From: Sphingopyxis macrogoltabida
Lineage (GTDB): Bacteria; Pseudomonadota; Alphaproteobacteria; Sphingomonadales; Sphingomonadaceae
Assembly: GCA_003241685.1 (NCBI GenBank)
Contig: QFPJ01000012.1
Span: 12,061-76,060, forward strand
Length of the DNA stretch: 64,000 bases
Direction of reading: 5' to 3'
Part shown: positions 46,556 through 55,234 of the stretch, piece by piece
Layout of the letters: each line of letters begins with the position of its first letter
How positions within the stretch are numbered: position 1 is the first letter of the stretch
Program-made: the position numbers and the translations under genes
The notes under the pieces: model-generated
Told to the model about the DNA's origin: nothing
Database searches by the model: none
The model's input: only the letters and a program-made list of their open reading frames with translations

Positions 46556-47941
46556 ATGACAGTCAAGACCCTCCCCCCCCAGCCGAAAGTCGGCATGGTG
46601 TCGCTCGGCTGCCCCAAGGCGCTGGTCGACAGCGAACGCATTTTGACCAAGCTGCGCGCCGACGGCTATGGCCTGTCGCCCGATTATGCGGGCGCCGACG
46701 TCGTGCTGGTCAACACCTGCGGCTTCCTCGACAGCGCCAAGGAGGAAAGCCTGGAGGCGATCGGCGAGGCGATGGCGGAAAATGGCCGCGTCATCGTCAC
46801 CGGCTGCATGGGCAACGAGGCGGAGGTCATCCGCGCGCGCTTTCCCAACGTCCTCGCCGTTACCGGCGCGCATCAATATGAACAGGTCGTCGATGCGGTC
46901 CATGAAGCCGCGCCGCCGACCCAGGGTCCGTTCGTCGATCTGGTGCCGGGTCTTGGGCATGACGGCGGCGGGCTGAAACTGACGCCGCGCCATTACAGCT
47001 ATCTCAAGATTTCCGAAGGCTGCAACCATAGCTGCGCCTTCTGCATCATCCCCGACCTGCGCGGCAAGCTGGTCAGCCGGCGTGTCGATGCCGTGCTGCG
47101 CGAGGCCGAAAAGCTGGTTGCGGCGGGCACGAAGGAACTGCTGGTGATCAGCCAGGACACCTCGGCCTATGGCGTCGACATCCGCCACCAGCCGCGCGAA
47201 TGGAAGGGGCGGGAGGTGCGCGCGCACATGACCGACCTCGCCCGCGAACTGGGTCAGCTGCGCACCGGCGAAGGCCGCGCGCCATGGGTCCGGCTCCACT
47301 ATGTCTATCCCTACCCGCATGTCGATGCAGTCATCCCGCTGATGGCCGAGGGGTTGATCACCCCCTATCTCGACATCCCCTTTCAGCATGCCAGCCCCAA
47401 GGTGCTGAAGGCGATGAAGCGCCCGGCCAACGAAGCGAAGGTGCTCGACCGGCTGAAGGCATGGCGCGCCATCGCGCCCGACATTTCGATCCGTTCCAGC
47501 TTCGTCGTCGGCTTCCCCGGCGAGACGGAGGAGGATTTCCAGTATCTGCTCGACTGGCTCGACGAGGCGCAACTCGACCGCGTCGGCGCCTTTCGCTTCG
47601 AACCGGTCGATGGCGCCCAGGCCAATGCCCTGCCCGATCCCGTGTCCGACGCGGTGAAGGAAGAGCGGTTCCAGCGGATCATGGACAAGACCGCCGCGAT
47701 CAGCGCCGCGAAGCTCGCCGCGAAGATCGGCCGCACCCTGCCCGTGATCATCGACGAGGTCGGCGAAGCGGATGCGGACGGCAGCATCGGCGCGACGGGC
47801 CGCAGCCAGGCCGACGCGCCCGAAATCGACGGCCATGTCTATCTGCGCGACGTCGCGAAGACACTGAAAGCCGGCGATATCGTCGATGCCCTGATCGAAG
47901 ACGCCGACGAGCATGACCTGTTCGGGGCCGTTGCCGGATAA
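46556..47941 (+). CDS. rimO: Ribosomal protein S12 methylthiotransferase
   Basis: 461 aa. The N-terminal UPF0004 domain has VSLGCPKALVDSE, NTCGFLDSAKEES and TGCMGNE with three Cys. The radical SAM cluster is in KISEGCNHSCAFCIIP. The C-terminal TRAM domain follows. Modifies Asp88 of S12. RimO rather than MiaB is indicated by the SLGCPKALVDSE opening and by DLVPGLGHDGGGLKLTPRHYSYLK. Confidence 0.96.
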   Translation: MTVKTLPPQPKVGMVSLGCPKALVDSERILTKLRADGYGLSPDYAGADVVLVNTCGFLDSAKEESLEAIGEAMAENGRVIVTGCMGNEAEVIRARFPNVLAVTGAHQYEQVVDAVHEAAPPTQGPFVDLVPGLGHDGGGLKLTPRHYSYLKISEGCNHSCAFCIIPDLRGKLVSRRVDAVLREAEKLVAAGTKELLVISQDTSAYGVDIRHQPREWKGREVRAHMTDLARELGQLRTGEGRAPWVRLHYVYPYPHVDAVIPLMAEGLITPYLDIPFQHASPKVLKAMKRPANEAKVLDRLKAWRAIAPDISIRSSFVVGFPGETEEDFQYLLDWLDEAQLDRVGAFRFEPVDGAQANALPDPVSDAVKEERFQRIMDKTAAISAAKLAAKIGRTLPVIIDEVGEADADGSIGATGRSQADAPEIDGHVYLRDVAKTLKAGDIVDALIEDADEHDLFGAVAG

Positions 47942-48016
47942 GGCGTGTCCTGCCATTCGGGAACGGCTGGACGCATTCGATGTTATAGCCGGAAGAAACC
48001 GCATCAGGGACAGCTT

Positions 48017-49498
48017 ATGCGTATCGTTCGCCTGGCGACCGCCGCCTTCCTTCTGACCACGCTCCTCTCCGGCTGCGAACGCAAGCCCGAAGCTCAGGCC
48101 CCGCCCCGCGCTACCGACAAGGCTCCCGCGCCGTCGCAAACATCGCTGATCGCCGTACCGATCACCGCCGATATCGGGGCTTTGCGCCACGAACTGGAAC
48201 GCGCGATTCCCAAGACGCTGTGGACGATCAATCGGCGCGAAAAAGAATGTGTCGCGCCGCAGCGGGTGAAGGTTTTCGGCAAGAAGGTGAAGGTCACGCC
48301 CGCCATCCCCTGCACCATCGTCGGACAGGTGACGCGCGGCGCGCTCCGCTTTCGCGGCGAGGGGCAGGAGATCGTCGTCGACGTGCCGATCAACGCCCGG
48401 ATCAGCGCGCGCGACGTCGGCGGCGTGCTGAAGGGCGAAACGGCGACCGGCTCGGCGCTGGCCCATGCGCGCATCCGGGTGGAGCTGGCGCCCGACTGGC
48501 GGATGCACGGCAAGGCCCGGATAAGCTATGGCTGGACGAAAGCGCCGGGCATCGATTTTCTGGGCCGGCGCATCACCTTCACCGACGAAGCCGACGAGAA
48601 GCTGAAACCCGTCATCCGCGACGTCGAGCGCGAGGTGAATCGCGAAATCGCCAAGGTCGACATCCGCCGTCAGGCCGGCGACGTGTGGCGGCAAAGCTTC
48701 ACGTCGGTCGAACTCAATCGAGAAAACCCGCCGGTGTGGATGCGCATCACGCCGCAGCGCATCCTGTTCGGCGGCTTTCGCCTGAACGGTCAGCAACTGA
48801 ACCTCAACCTGGGGCTGGAGGCTGTGACCGAAACCTTTGTGTCCGGGGGCCGTCCGGCCGACCCGAAGCCGACGCCGCTGCCCCGCCTGGTCCGCGAAAC
48901 GCCGCGCCCGCATTTCGATGTTCGCGTGCCGGTCATCGCCGACTATGTGCAGCTGGAACCCGTGCTGGCGCGGGCGCTCGCCAAACGATCGCTGCGCCCG
49001 TTCGACCTTCCCGCCATCGGGCCGGTGAACGCGCGTTTCGGCAAGATCACCGTCTATGGCGCGCCCGGCAACCGGATTGCCGTCGGCATCGACATCGAAG
49101 CGCTGGCGGCGGGGGCCGCGCGCGAGCCGACGCGCGGGCGCGTCTGGATAACCGCGCACCCCGTCAACAAGCCGGGGTCCGCGGAGGTGCATTTCACCGA
49201 CCTGAGCGTTAGCGGCAACACCGACGGCGTTCGCGGCGACCTGCTGATCCAGATCGCGCAAAGTCCCGGCTTTTCCGCGCTGATCGCCGATGCGCTGACC
49301 CAGAATTTCACCCGCGACCTTACCGAACTGGAAGGCAAGATCCGCCGCGCGATCGACCAGCGGCGCGAGGGCGATTTCGTCATCCGCACGACCATCGACA
49401 GCTTCGAAACCGGCGAGATCAAGGCTTATGGCAACGGCCTGTACCTGCCCGTCCGCATGGTCGGCGGCGCCAGCATCGTCTATCGTCCCGCCCGATAG
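48017..49498 (+). CDS. DUF4403 family lipoprotein
   Basis: 493 aa. Leader ends LLSGC at Cys20, so lipoprotein. SLIAVPITADIGALRHELERAIPKTLW opens the DUF4403 family body; two similar lipid-binding-like (BPI/SMP-like) halves are likely. AGGGA is 7 nt before ATG. Outer-membrane or periplasmic. Function unknown. The opposite strand is open over more than 3 kb, but that is a shadow frame. Confidence 0.85.
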   Translation: MRIVRLATAAFLLTTLLSGCERKPEAQAPPRATDKAPAPSQTSLIAVPITADIGALRHELERAIPKTLWTINRREKECVAPQRVKVFGKKVKVTPAIPCTIVGQVTRGALRFRGEGQEIVVDVPINARISARDVGGVLKGETATGSALAHARIRVELAPDWRMHGKARISYGWTKAPGIDFLGRRITFTDEADEKLKPVIRDVEREVNREIAKVDIRRQAGDVWRQSFTSVELNRENPPVWMRITPQRILFGGFRLNGQQLNLNLGLEAVTETFVSGGRPADPKPTPLPRLVRETPRPHFDVRVPVIADYVQLEPVLARALAKRSLRPFDLPAIGPVNARFGKITVYGAPGNRIAVGIDIEALAAGAAREPTRGRVWITAHPVNKPGSAEVHFTDLSVSGNTDGVRGDLLIQIAQSPGFSALIADALTQNFTRDLTELEGKIRRAIDQRREGDFVIRTTIDSFETGEIKAYGNGLYLPVRMVGGASIVYRPAR

Positions 49499-49530
49499 CA
49501 GGGGCGGGAAACGGCAACAGGGCGGGAAGA

Positions 49531-50196
49531 ATGATGGATTTTTCGGCGATCGCGGCGACCCTGCTCCTTTTTTCGGCGGCGGCCGTCTCGCCCCCACCCG
49601 CCGATCTGCCCGATGCGCTCGTCGAGGCACAGCGGTCGGCGGACCGGGCGGAACATTGCCTTCCGGCCGACGACCCGGCACCCCATGCCTATCTGGCAGA
49701 AAAGAACGGGCGCCTGTCGCGCCTGACCCGGCAGGTCGAGGGGCTATGGGGTCTTCGCCCGTCCGATATCGACAGCGCCCGGGTGCGCCGCGCCGCCACC
49801 GATTGCGACGCCGCGCGGCAGGCGGAAAGGCGGATAGCCCGGCTCGCCGCCATCGTCGACCGCCAGACGGCGACGATGACCGACGGGGCGTGGATCGGTA
49901 CGCTGCCCCTCTGCCGTTTCGGCCGGGTCGAGGCGCGACCCGGTTTCGACGATCAAATGGGCCTGCCGATCGTCAACCTCCGCTTCGATGCGCCGCTTGC
50001 CCGCGCCTTTGGCGAATTGACGGCGGGGCGCATCGGCCGCCTGCTGGCCATCCGCGTCGATGGCCGCGTCGTGACCGAGCCCGTCGTCAATGAACGGATC
50101 GACGGCGGAGAAATACAGATTTCGGGCATCGGAACGGTTCAGGAAAGCGCGACGATCGCCGCCGCGATACGATGCAGCGGAGCCAGCGCCGCTTAG
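49531..50196 (+). CDS. Exported protein with stand-alone SecDF P1-head-like domain
   Basis: 221 aa. Leader to about residue 19. The C-terminal half (GLPIVNLRFDAPLARAFGELTAGRIGRLLAIRVDGRVVTEPVVNERIDGGEIQISG, about 150-205) matches the periplasmic P1-head of SecD, with the LAIxxDGxV...P.I.E.I.GG pattern. No SecD membrane helices are present. The N-terminal half is helical and unassigned. It ends 4 bp inside the convergent pit gene's end. A role in secretion is not implied. Confidence 0.7.
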   Translation: MMDFSAIAATLLLFSAAAVSPPPADLPDALVEAQRSADRAEHCLPADDPAPHAYLAEKNGRLSRLTRQVEGLWGLRPSDIDSARVRRAATDCDAARQAERRIARLAAIVDRQTATMTDGAWIGTLPLCRFGRVEARPGFDDQMGLPIVNLRFDAPLARAFGELTAGRIGRLLAIRVDGRVVTEPVVNERIDGGEIQISGIGTVQESATIAAAIRCSGASAA

Positions 50197-51206
50197 AACA
50201 GTCGCGTCAGCGCATAGAAGGTCGCCGCGACGGCGGCGCTTGCGGGAATGGTGATGAACCAGGCCGCGACGACGTTGCGCGCGACGCCCCAGCGCACCGC
50301 GCTGGCGCGGCGGGCGACGCCCGCGCCGATGATCGCGCCGGTGATCGTGTGCGTCGTCGATACCGGGATGCCGAGCAGGCTGGCGGTGAACACCATGATC
50401 GACCCGCCGGTCGAAGCGGCGAAACCCTGATGGTGCGACAATTTGGTGATGCGGCCGCCCATCGTTTCGATGATCTTCCACCCGCCCGACAGCGTGCCGA
50501 GCGCGATCGCGATATAACAGCTGAACGCCACCCAGTGCGGGACGTGAAATTCGCCCGACAGATAGCCGGTCGAATAGAGCAGCACGGTGATGATCCCCAT
50601 CGTCTTTTGCGCGTCGTTCAACCCGTGGCTGAGCGAATAGGCGGCGGAGGAAAACAGGTGGAGATAGCGAAAGGCGCCCTCGGCGAATTTGGCGGTCGCC
50701 TTCATCAGCGCCCAGCTGCTGATCAGCATGACGATCATCGCCAGCAACATGCCGAGCATCGGCGACAGGAAAATCGCGGCGACGGTCTTGTTGAGGCCCG
50801 ACCATTGGATGCCCTCGAACCCCGCATGGGCGACCCCGGCGCCGACGATCCCGCCGACCAGCGCATGGCTGGACGAGGACGGAATGCCCTTCAGCCAGGT
50901 GACGATGTTCCAGAACATGGCGCCGACCAGCGCCCCGAACACCACCGCCGGCGTCACCAGATCCTTGTCGATCAGCCCCGCGCCGATCGTTTCGGCGACC
51001 TTGTGCAATGCCGGGAAGGCAAGGCTGAGGAAATAGGCCGCGAAGTTGAAGAAGGCGGCGAACAGCACCGCCTGAACCGGACGCAGCAGCCGCGTCGCGA
51101 CGACGGTCGCGATGCTGTTCGCGGCATCGTGCAGCCCGTTCAGAAAGTCGAACGCCAGCGCAAGGATGACCAGCCCGACGAGGAGGTGAAAGGCGATTTC
51201 GTGCAT
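50193..51206 (-). CDS. Inorganic phosphate transporter, Pit family
   Basis: 337 aa, about ten membrane helices. The family motif GLHDAANSIATVVATR is near the N-terminus and its partner GLNDAQKTMGIITVLL is in the second half; PVSTTHTITGAIIG is also diagnostic. Low-affinity, H+-coupled Pi or metal-phosphate uptake. It lies 15 bp behind the Nudix-DUF47 gene in one operon. The Pho box upstream of that gene would put Pit under phosphate control. Confidence 0.95.
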   Translation of the reverse strand: MHEIAFHLLVGLVILALAFDFLNGLHDAANSIATVVATRLLRPVQAVLFAAFFNFAAYFLSLAFPALHKVAETIGAGLIDKDLVTPAVVFGALVGAMFWNIVTWLKGIPSSSSHALVGGIVGAGVAHAGFEGIQWSGLNKTVAAIFLSPMLGMLLAMIVMLISSWALMKATAKFAEGAFRYLHLFSSAAYSLSHGLNDAQKTMGIITVLLYSTGYLSGEFHVPHWVAFSCYIAIALGTLSGGWKIIETMGGRITKLSHHQGFAASTGGSIMVFTASLLGIPVSTTHTITGAIIGAGVARRASAVRWGVARNVVAAWFITIPASAAVAATFYALTRLF

Positions 51207-51221
51207 GACTGCGCGCCCCGC

Positions 51222-52346
51222 TTACGCGTGGTCGATGACCAGGCCGTCGATTTCGTTCGCGACATCCTCGAAACTGTCGGTGACGCGCTCCAGATGGCGG
51301 AAAAGCTCGCGCGCGATCAGGAACTGCATCGTGTTCGACTGGCCATGTTCCTTGAACAGACGCTTCAGCCCGGCCGCGTGAATCTCGTCGGCATGGCCTT
51401 CCATCCGCACCAGCCGCTCGGTCAGCTCGTGCAGGCGCGTGGCGTTGGCGGCCACATTGCGCAGCAGCGGCAGTGCCTCCGCCGTCAGACGCGCCGCATC
51501 GACGATGATGCCCGCCATATCGCGCATCTCCGGCTCGAACTCAGTCACGTCGTACAGGTCGATCGCCCCCGCGGTCTTTTGCATTTCGTCGATCGCATCG
51601 TCCATCGACGCGATCAGATCGGTGATCGCGCTGCGATCGAACGGGGTCAGGAAGGTGCGGCGGACCGTTTGCAACACTTCGCGCGTGATCGCGTCGGCGT
51701 CATGTTCGCGCTCGATGATTTCCTGCACATGGTCGGCCATCCCCTCGCCGCCCTGCAACAGCCGCGACAGCGCATTGGCGCCCGCCACCAGCGTCGCGGC
51801 ATGGCTTTCGAACAGCTCGAAGAAATTGCCCTGTCGCGGCAGCAAACGCTGAAACCAGGCGAACATCCAGCCTACCCCCGTCTTCTGTGCTACATCGTGG
51901 ACGACGCCGCGCGGCTGGGCGACCGCCCGGAAACCGCCGTCGCCAAAGGAACGGATCATCGCCTGCAGATCGGGTTCCTCGACCGCCGCGGCGGCATCGC
52001 GGAACGAGAACCATTTGCGCTCGCGCTCGTCCATTTCCTTCCAGTCGTCGAGTTCGTTGGTCACGGCGAGCGGAAAAACCTCGACATTATACATGATCGA
52101 CGCGCCGTTCGCGCGGCGCTTGCGATATTCGTAGCTGCCGATCGACGTCGGACAGACGGCGCCGATCACCCCCGCCTCTTCCTCCGCCTCGACCGCGGCG
52201 GAGGCGTGGCGTTCCATGCCGGTCAGCGGGTTGCCCTTGGGAATCACCCAGCGCTTCGTCTCGCGCGAGGTGATCAGCAGGATTTCCGTCGGGCCGTCCT
52301 GCGCGGGTCCGCCGAATCGATAGGGAAGGACAGCGATCTGGCGCAT
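51222..52346 (-). CDS. Nudix hydrolase fused to DUF47 (PhoU-like Pit accessory protein)
   Basis: 374 aa. Residues 1-135 are a Nudix domain: the box reads GNPLTGMERHASAAVEAEEEAG, with EAEEE kept but GX5E's Glu and the REUXEE Arg replaced, most like diphosphoinositol/Ap(n)A pyrophosphohydrolases. Residues 161-374 (MFAWFQRLLPRQGNFFELFESHAATL onward) are DUF47, the PhoU-like helical accessory protein of Pit transporters. The linker 135-160 looks like former intergenic DNA with a G-rich ribosome-site-like stretch before the internal Met at 51866. So the protein may be a fusion, or DUF47 may also start at 51866. AAAGGA precedes the first ATG. Confidence 0.85.
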   Translation of the reverse strand: MRQIAVLPYRFGGPAQDGPTEILLITSRETKRWVIPKGNPLTGMERHASAAVEAEEEAGVIGAVCPTSIGSYEYRKRRANGASIMYNVEVFPLAVTNELDDWKEMDERERKWFSFRDAAAAVEEPDLQAMIRSFGDGGFRAVAQPRGVVHDVAQKTGVGWMFAWFQRLLPRQGNFFELFESHAATLVAGANALSRLLQGGEGMADHVQEIIEREHDADAITREVLQTVRRTFLTPFDRSAITDLIASMDDAIDEMQKTAGAIDLYDVTEFEPEMRDMAGIIVDAARLTAEALPLLRNVAANATRLHELTERLVRMEGHADEIHAAGLKRLFKEHGQSNTMQFLIARELFRHLERVTDSFEDVANEIDGLVIDHA

Positions 52347-52391
52347 TTGATCAATCCTTTCCTTCGGTTGGCGTGAAATGGCGAGCTCGAT

Positions 52392-52431
52392 GTGACAATC
52401 GCGCCTCGCCTCTATGACAATAATATGACAG
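52392..52431 (-). promoter_or_regulatory. Pho box upstream of the Nudix-DUF47-pit operon
   Basis: Minus strand: CTGTCAT-ATTA-TTGTCAT (52431-52414), two 7-mers 11 bp apart like the PhoB consensus CTGTCAT-N4-CTGTCAT, and a further TTGTCAC two helical turns on (52398-52392). It lies 46-85 bp before the operon's ATG. Confidence 0.7.
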
Positions 52432-52472
52432 CGACAAGGGAGCGGCCTCTACTTTCAATCCTGTCAATTCGA

Positions 52473-52485
52473 TTGCAAAATGCAA
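52473..52485. promoter_or_regulatory. Palindrome TTGCA-AAA-TGCAA in front of FMO gene
   Basis: Perfect 5-bp arms with a 3-bp centre, about 45 bp before the FMO start. Candidate operator; binder unknown. Confidence 0.35.
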
Positions 52486-52530
52486 CGCGGTGCGTAAGCT
52501 CCCCATCAAACAAGAATGGGAGACAAGGTG

Positions 52531-54075
52531 ATGGCAGCCAGCATGGCAAAGGATCGCCGCGCCGAAACAGCGGCCGCGCCGGTTGATCAGGATGTGCTGA
52601 TCGTCGGGGCGGGCATTTCGGGAATCGGCATGGCGGCGCATCTTCGGATGATGTGCCCCGACCGCAGTTTCACGCTGGTCGAGCGCCGCGCCCAACTCGG
52701 CGGCACCTGGGACCTGTTCCGCTATCCCGGCGTCCGATCGGACAGCGACATGCACACGCTGGGCTTCGTCTTTGAACCTTGGCGCCACGAAAAATCGATC
52801 GCCGACGGCCCCTCGATCCTCGACTATCTGAATCGCATCGTCGACGAACGCGGCATTCGCGAGCGCATCCGCTTCAACCGCAAGGTCGTCGGCGCCGACT
52901 GGGACAGCGCGGCGGCGCGCTGGACGGTGACGCTGGAGGACGAGGCGGGCGCCGTGTCGACGACGACCGCGCGCTGGCTCTATCTCGGCGCGGGCTATTA
53001 TGATTACGACGAACCGTTCGACGCGAATTTCACCGGGCGCGAGGATTTCGCCGGACAGATATTGCACCCGCAATTCTGGCCCAAGGATCTCGACTATCGC
53101 GGCAAACGGGTCGTGGTGATCGGATCGGGCGCCACCGCGGTGACGATCGTGCCGTCGATGGCAAAGGAGGCGGCGCATGTCACGATGCTGCAACGCACCC
53201 CGACCTGGTATTTCATCCGCCCCGCCAAGGACGGCTTCGCCAATTTCCTGCGCAAGATCCTGCCCGAACGGCTCGCCTATCGCATCACGCGGTTCAAGAA
53301 CGTCAAGCTGCAGGACATCAGTTTCCGCCGCGCGCGCACGCAGCCGCAAAAGGTCAAGGATTTCCTGACGAAGCGGCTGAAGAAAGCGCTGGGCGAACGC
53401 TATGACGAACAGGCGTTCACGCCGCCTTACGACCCGTGGGATCAGCGGCTGTGCCTGGTCCCCGACGCCGATTTCTTCGAGGCAATGAAGGCCGACAAGG
53501 CGGCGGTCGTCACCGACCATATCGAACGCTTCGACAACAACGGCATCCAGCTCAAGTCGGGGCAGCATCTTGACGCCGACATCATCGTCACCGCGACCGG
53601 ACTGAAACTCGCCGTCGCGGGCAAAATTCCGGTGCGCGTCGATGGCGATCCGGTCGATTGGAGCCGGCATTTCTATTACAAGGCCTGCATGTTTTCGAAC
53701 GTGCCGAATTTTTCGGCGGTGTTCGGCTATCTCAATGCATCATGGACGCTGCGCGCCGACATCGTGTCCGAATATGTCTGCCGCGTGCTGAACCATATGC
53801 GCGACACGGGCACGGAGGTTGCGACCCCCGTGCTGGAAGACCCCGCCAGCCTGACCGAAGACAATATCTTCGACTTCTCGTCGGGTTATATCCAGCGGTC
53901 GCTGCACATCATGCCGAAAAACGCCGCCGACCTGCCGTGGCGGCTCAACCAGAATTATGTACAGGACCGGATCGACATGAAGACGGGCGCCATCGACGAC
54001 GGCGTTCTGAACTTCGGCCATGCGCGCAAAGGCGCGGGCGCAGCGGCGCCCCCGGAACTGGAGGCCGCCGAATAG
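52531..54075 (+). CDS. Flavin-containing/Baeyer-Villiger monooxygenase
   Basis: 514 aa. FAD motif GAGISG at 26-31, Baeyer-Villiger fingerprint FAGQILHPQFWP at 173-184 (FxGxxxHxxxWP), and NADPH motif IGSGATAV near 200. These place it with type I BVMOs or FMO-like enzymes that insert O into ketones or heteroatoms. Two in-frame ATGs exist. The one at 52531 has GGGAG 8 nt upstream and is preferred to 52516. Substrate unknown. Divergent from the Nudix-DUF47 gene, with an operator-like palindrome in between. Confidence 0.9.
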   Translation: MAASMAKDRRAETAAAPVDQDVLIVGAGISGIGMAAHLRMMCPDRSFTLVERRAQLGGTWDLFRYPGVRSDSDMHTLGFVFEPWRHEKSIADGPSILDYLNRIVDERGIRERIRFNRKVVGADWDSAAARWTVTLEDEAGAVSTTTARWLYLGAGYYDYDEPFDANFTGREDFAGQILHPQFWPKDLDYRGKRVVVIGSGATAVTIVPSMAKEAAHVTMLQRTPTWYFIRPAKDGFANFLRKILPERLAYRITRFKNVKLQDISFRRARTQPQKVKDFLTKRLKKALGERYDEQAFTPPYDPWDQRLCLVPDADFFEAMKADKAAVVTDHIERFDNNGIQLKSGQHLDADIIVTATGLKLAVAGKIPVRVDGDPVDWSRHFYYKACMFSNVPNFSAVFGYLNASWTLRADIVSEYVCRVLNHMRDTGTEVATPVLEDPASLTEDNIFDFSSGYIQRSLHIMPKNAADLPWRLNQNYVQDRIDMKTGAIDDGVLNFGHARKGAGAAAPPELEAAE

Positions 54076-54258
54076 TCAGCCGACGCGTTCGGGCTTCCCC
54101 TTGGTGGAGCCCGACGCGAGCTCCTCCAGTTCGGCCTCGCTCATCGAGCCCGCCATGTCTTTCGATGCGCCTTTCAGCTTCGATTTCGGCGTGTCGCCGC
54201 GCTTGGCGCTGAGCGCGGCACCGGCGGCTTTCTGCTGCGCCTTGGATTTGGCTGGCAT
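54076..54258 (-). CDS. DUF3008 small protein
   Basis: 60 aa, basic: MPAKSKAQQKAAGAALSAKRG, then KSKLKGASKDMAGSMSEAELEELA, matches DUF3008. Its members occur beside stress genes; role unknown. It is the last gene of a minus-strand run after a SDR gene (27-bp gap), and its stop adjoins the FMO stop, so the two are convergent with no gap. Confidence 0.88.
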   Translation of the reverse strand: MPAKSKAQQKAAGAALSAKRGDTPKSKLKGASKDMAGSMSEAELEELASGSTKGKPERVG

Positions 54259-54285
54259 GACCTGTCTCCTGTCTTGGCCCGCCCG

Positions 54286-55221
54286 CTATCCATTAACGAT
54301 CGTGCCGCCGTTGGGATGCAGCACCTGGCCCGACATATAGCTGCTGTCGTCGCAGGCGAGGAACAGGAAGCAGGGCGCGACCTCGTTCGGCTCGCCGGGC
54401 CGCTTCATCGGCGTTCCCTCGCCGAAATGGGCGACCTTGTCGGCGGGCGCCCCGCCGCGCGGGTTCAGCGGCGTCCAGATCGGACCCGGCGCGACCGCAT
54501 TGACCCGGATTCCCTTGTCGACCAGATTTTCGCTGAGCGAGCGGGTAAAGGCGGTGATCGCGCCCTTGGTCGCGCTATAGTCGAGCAGGCCCGCCGACCC
54601 CTGATACATGGTCACGCTGGTGCAGTTGACGATCGCCGCGCCCTTCTTCAGATGCGGCAGCGCCGCCTGCACCAGATAGAACATGCCGAAGATGTTGGTT
54701 TCGAAGGTGCGGCGGAGCTGCGCTTCGTCGATGTCGCGAATATCCTCGGCGGGATGCTGTTCCCCGGCATTGTTGATCAGGATGTCGAGACGCCCGAGCC
54801 GTTCGATCGTGCAATCGATGATCCGTTCGGCCGACCTCGCTTTTCCGACATCCGCCTTGATGACGACGGCGCGGCGGCCTTCGCTCGCGACGATCGCGGC
54901 CGTATCGTCCGCGTCCGAACGGTTGCTGCGATAGACGATGGCGACATCGGCGCCCTCCCGCGCGAACAGCGCACAAACCGCGCGGCCGATCCCGCTGTCG
55001 CCCCCGGTGACGATCGCGACCCGCCCCGCCAGACGGCCCGATCCGGGATAGCGCGGCTGCCATTTCGGGGCGCGATCGAGGTCGGCCTCGCGATCCCCCG
55101 GCGGTTTGGCGATCGATTTCGATCGGCCGACATCTTTGACAAGCTTCGCCGCCGCGCGTTTCTTGCCCTTCTTTTCCTTGGCGCTTTCGCCGACCTTACC
55201 GGCGCTGGGCTGCTTGGCCAT
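54286..55221 (-). CDS. SDR family oxidoreductase, stress-type with Lys-rich N-terminus
   Basis: 311 aa. Basic N-terminal extension (AKEKKGKKRAAAKLV), then the linker DRAPKWQPRYPGSGRLAGRVAIVTGGDSGIGRAV. That opening is typical of the YhdF/YdaD-like general stress SDRs. NAG motif INNAGEQHPA, triad Ser in NCTSVTMYQ, Tyr and Lys in DYSATKGAI. It binds NAD(P). Coexpressed with DUF3008 and the DUF3298 lipoprotein (13-bp gap). Confidence 0.9.
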   Translation of the reverse strand: MAKQPSAGKVGESAKEKKGKKRAAAKLVKDVGRSKSIAKPPGDREADLDRAPKWQPRYPGSGRLAGRVAIVTGGDSGIGRAVCALFAREGADVAIVYRSNRSDADDTAAIVASEGRRAVVIKADVGKARSAERIIDCTIERLGRLDILINNAGEQHPAEDIRDIDEAQLRRTFETNIFGMFYLVQAALPHLKKGAAIVNCTSVTMYQGSAGLLDYSATKGAITAFTRSLSENLVDKGIRVNAVAPGPIWTPLNPRGGAPADKVAHFGEGTPMKRPGEPNEVAPCFLFLACDDSSYMSGQVLHPNGGTIVNG

Positions 55222-55234
55222 GGCTGTTCCTTCT

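Noticed and set aside
46538..49681. A 1047-residue open frame on the minus strand
   Set aside because: It runs antisense to rimO and the DUF4403 gene, both clearly real. Its residue pattern (His/Arg/Asp/Val-rich) is what GC-rich genes give on the other strand.
52351..53670. 439-residue open frame antisense to the FMO gene
   Set aside because: The plus-strand frame has FAD, BVMO and NADPH motifs; the antisense frame has none.
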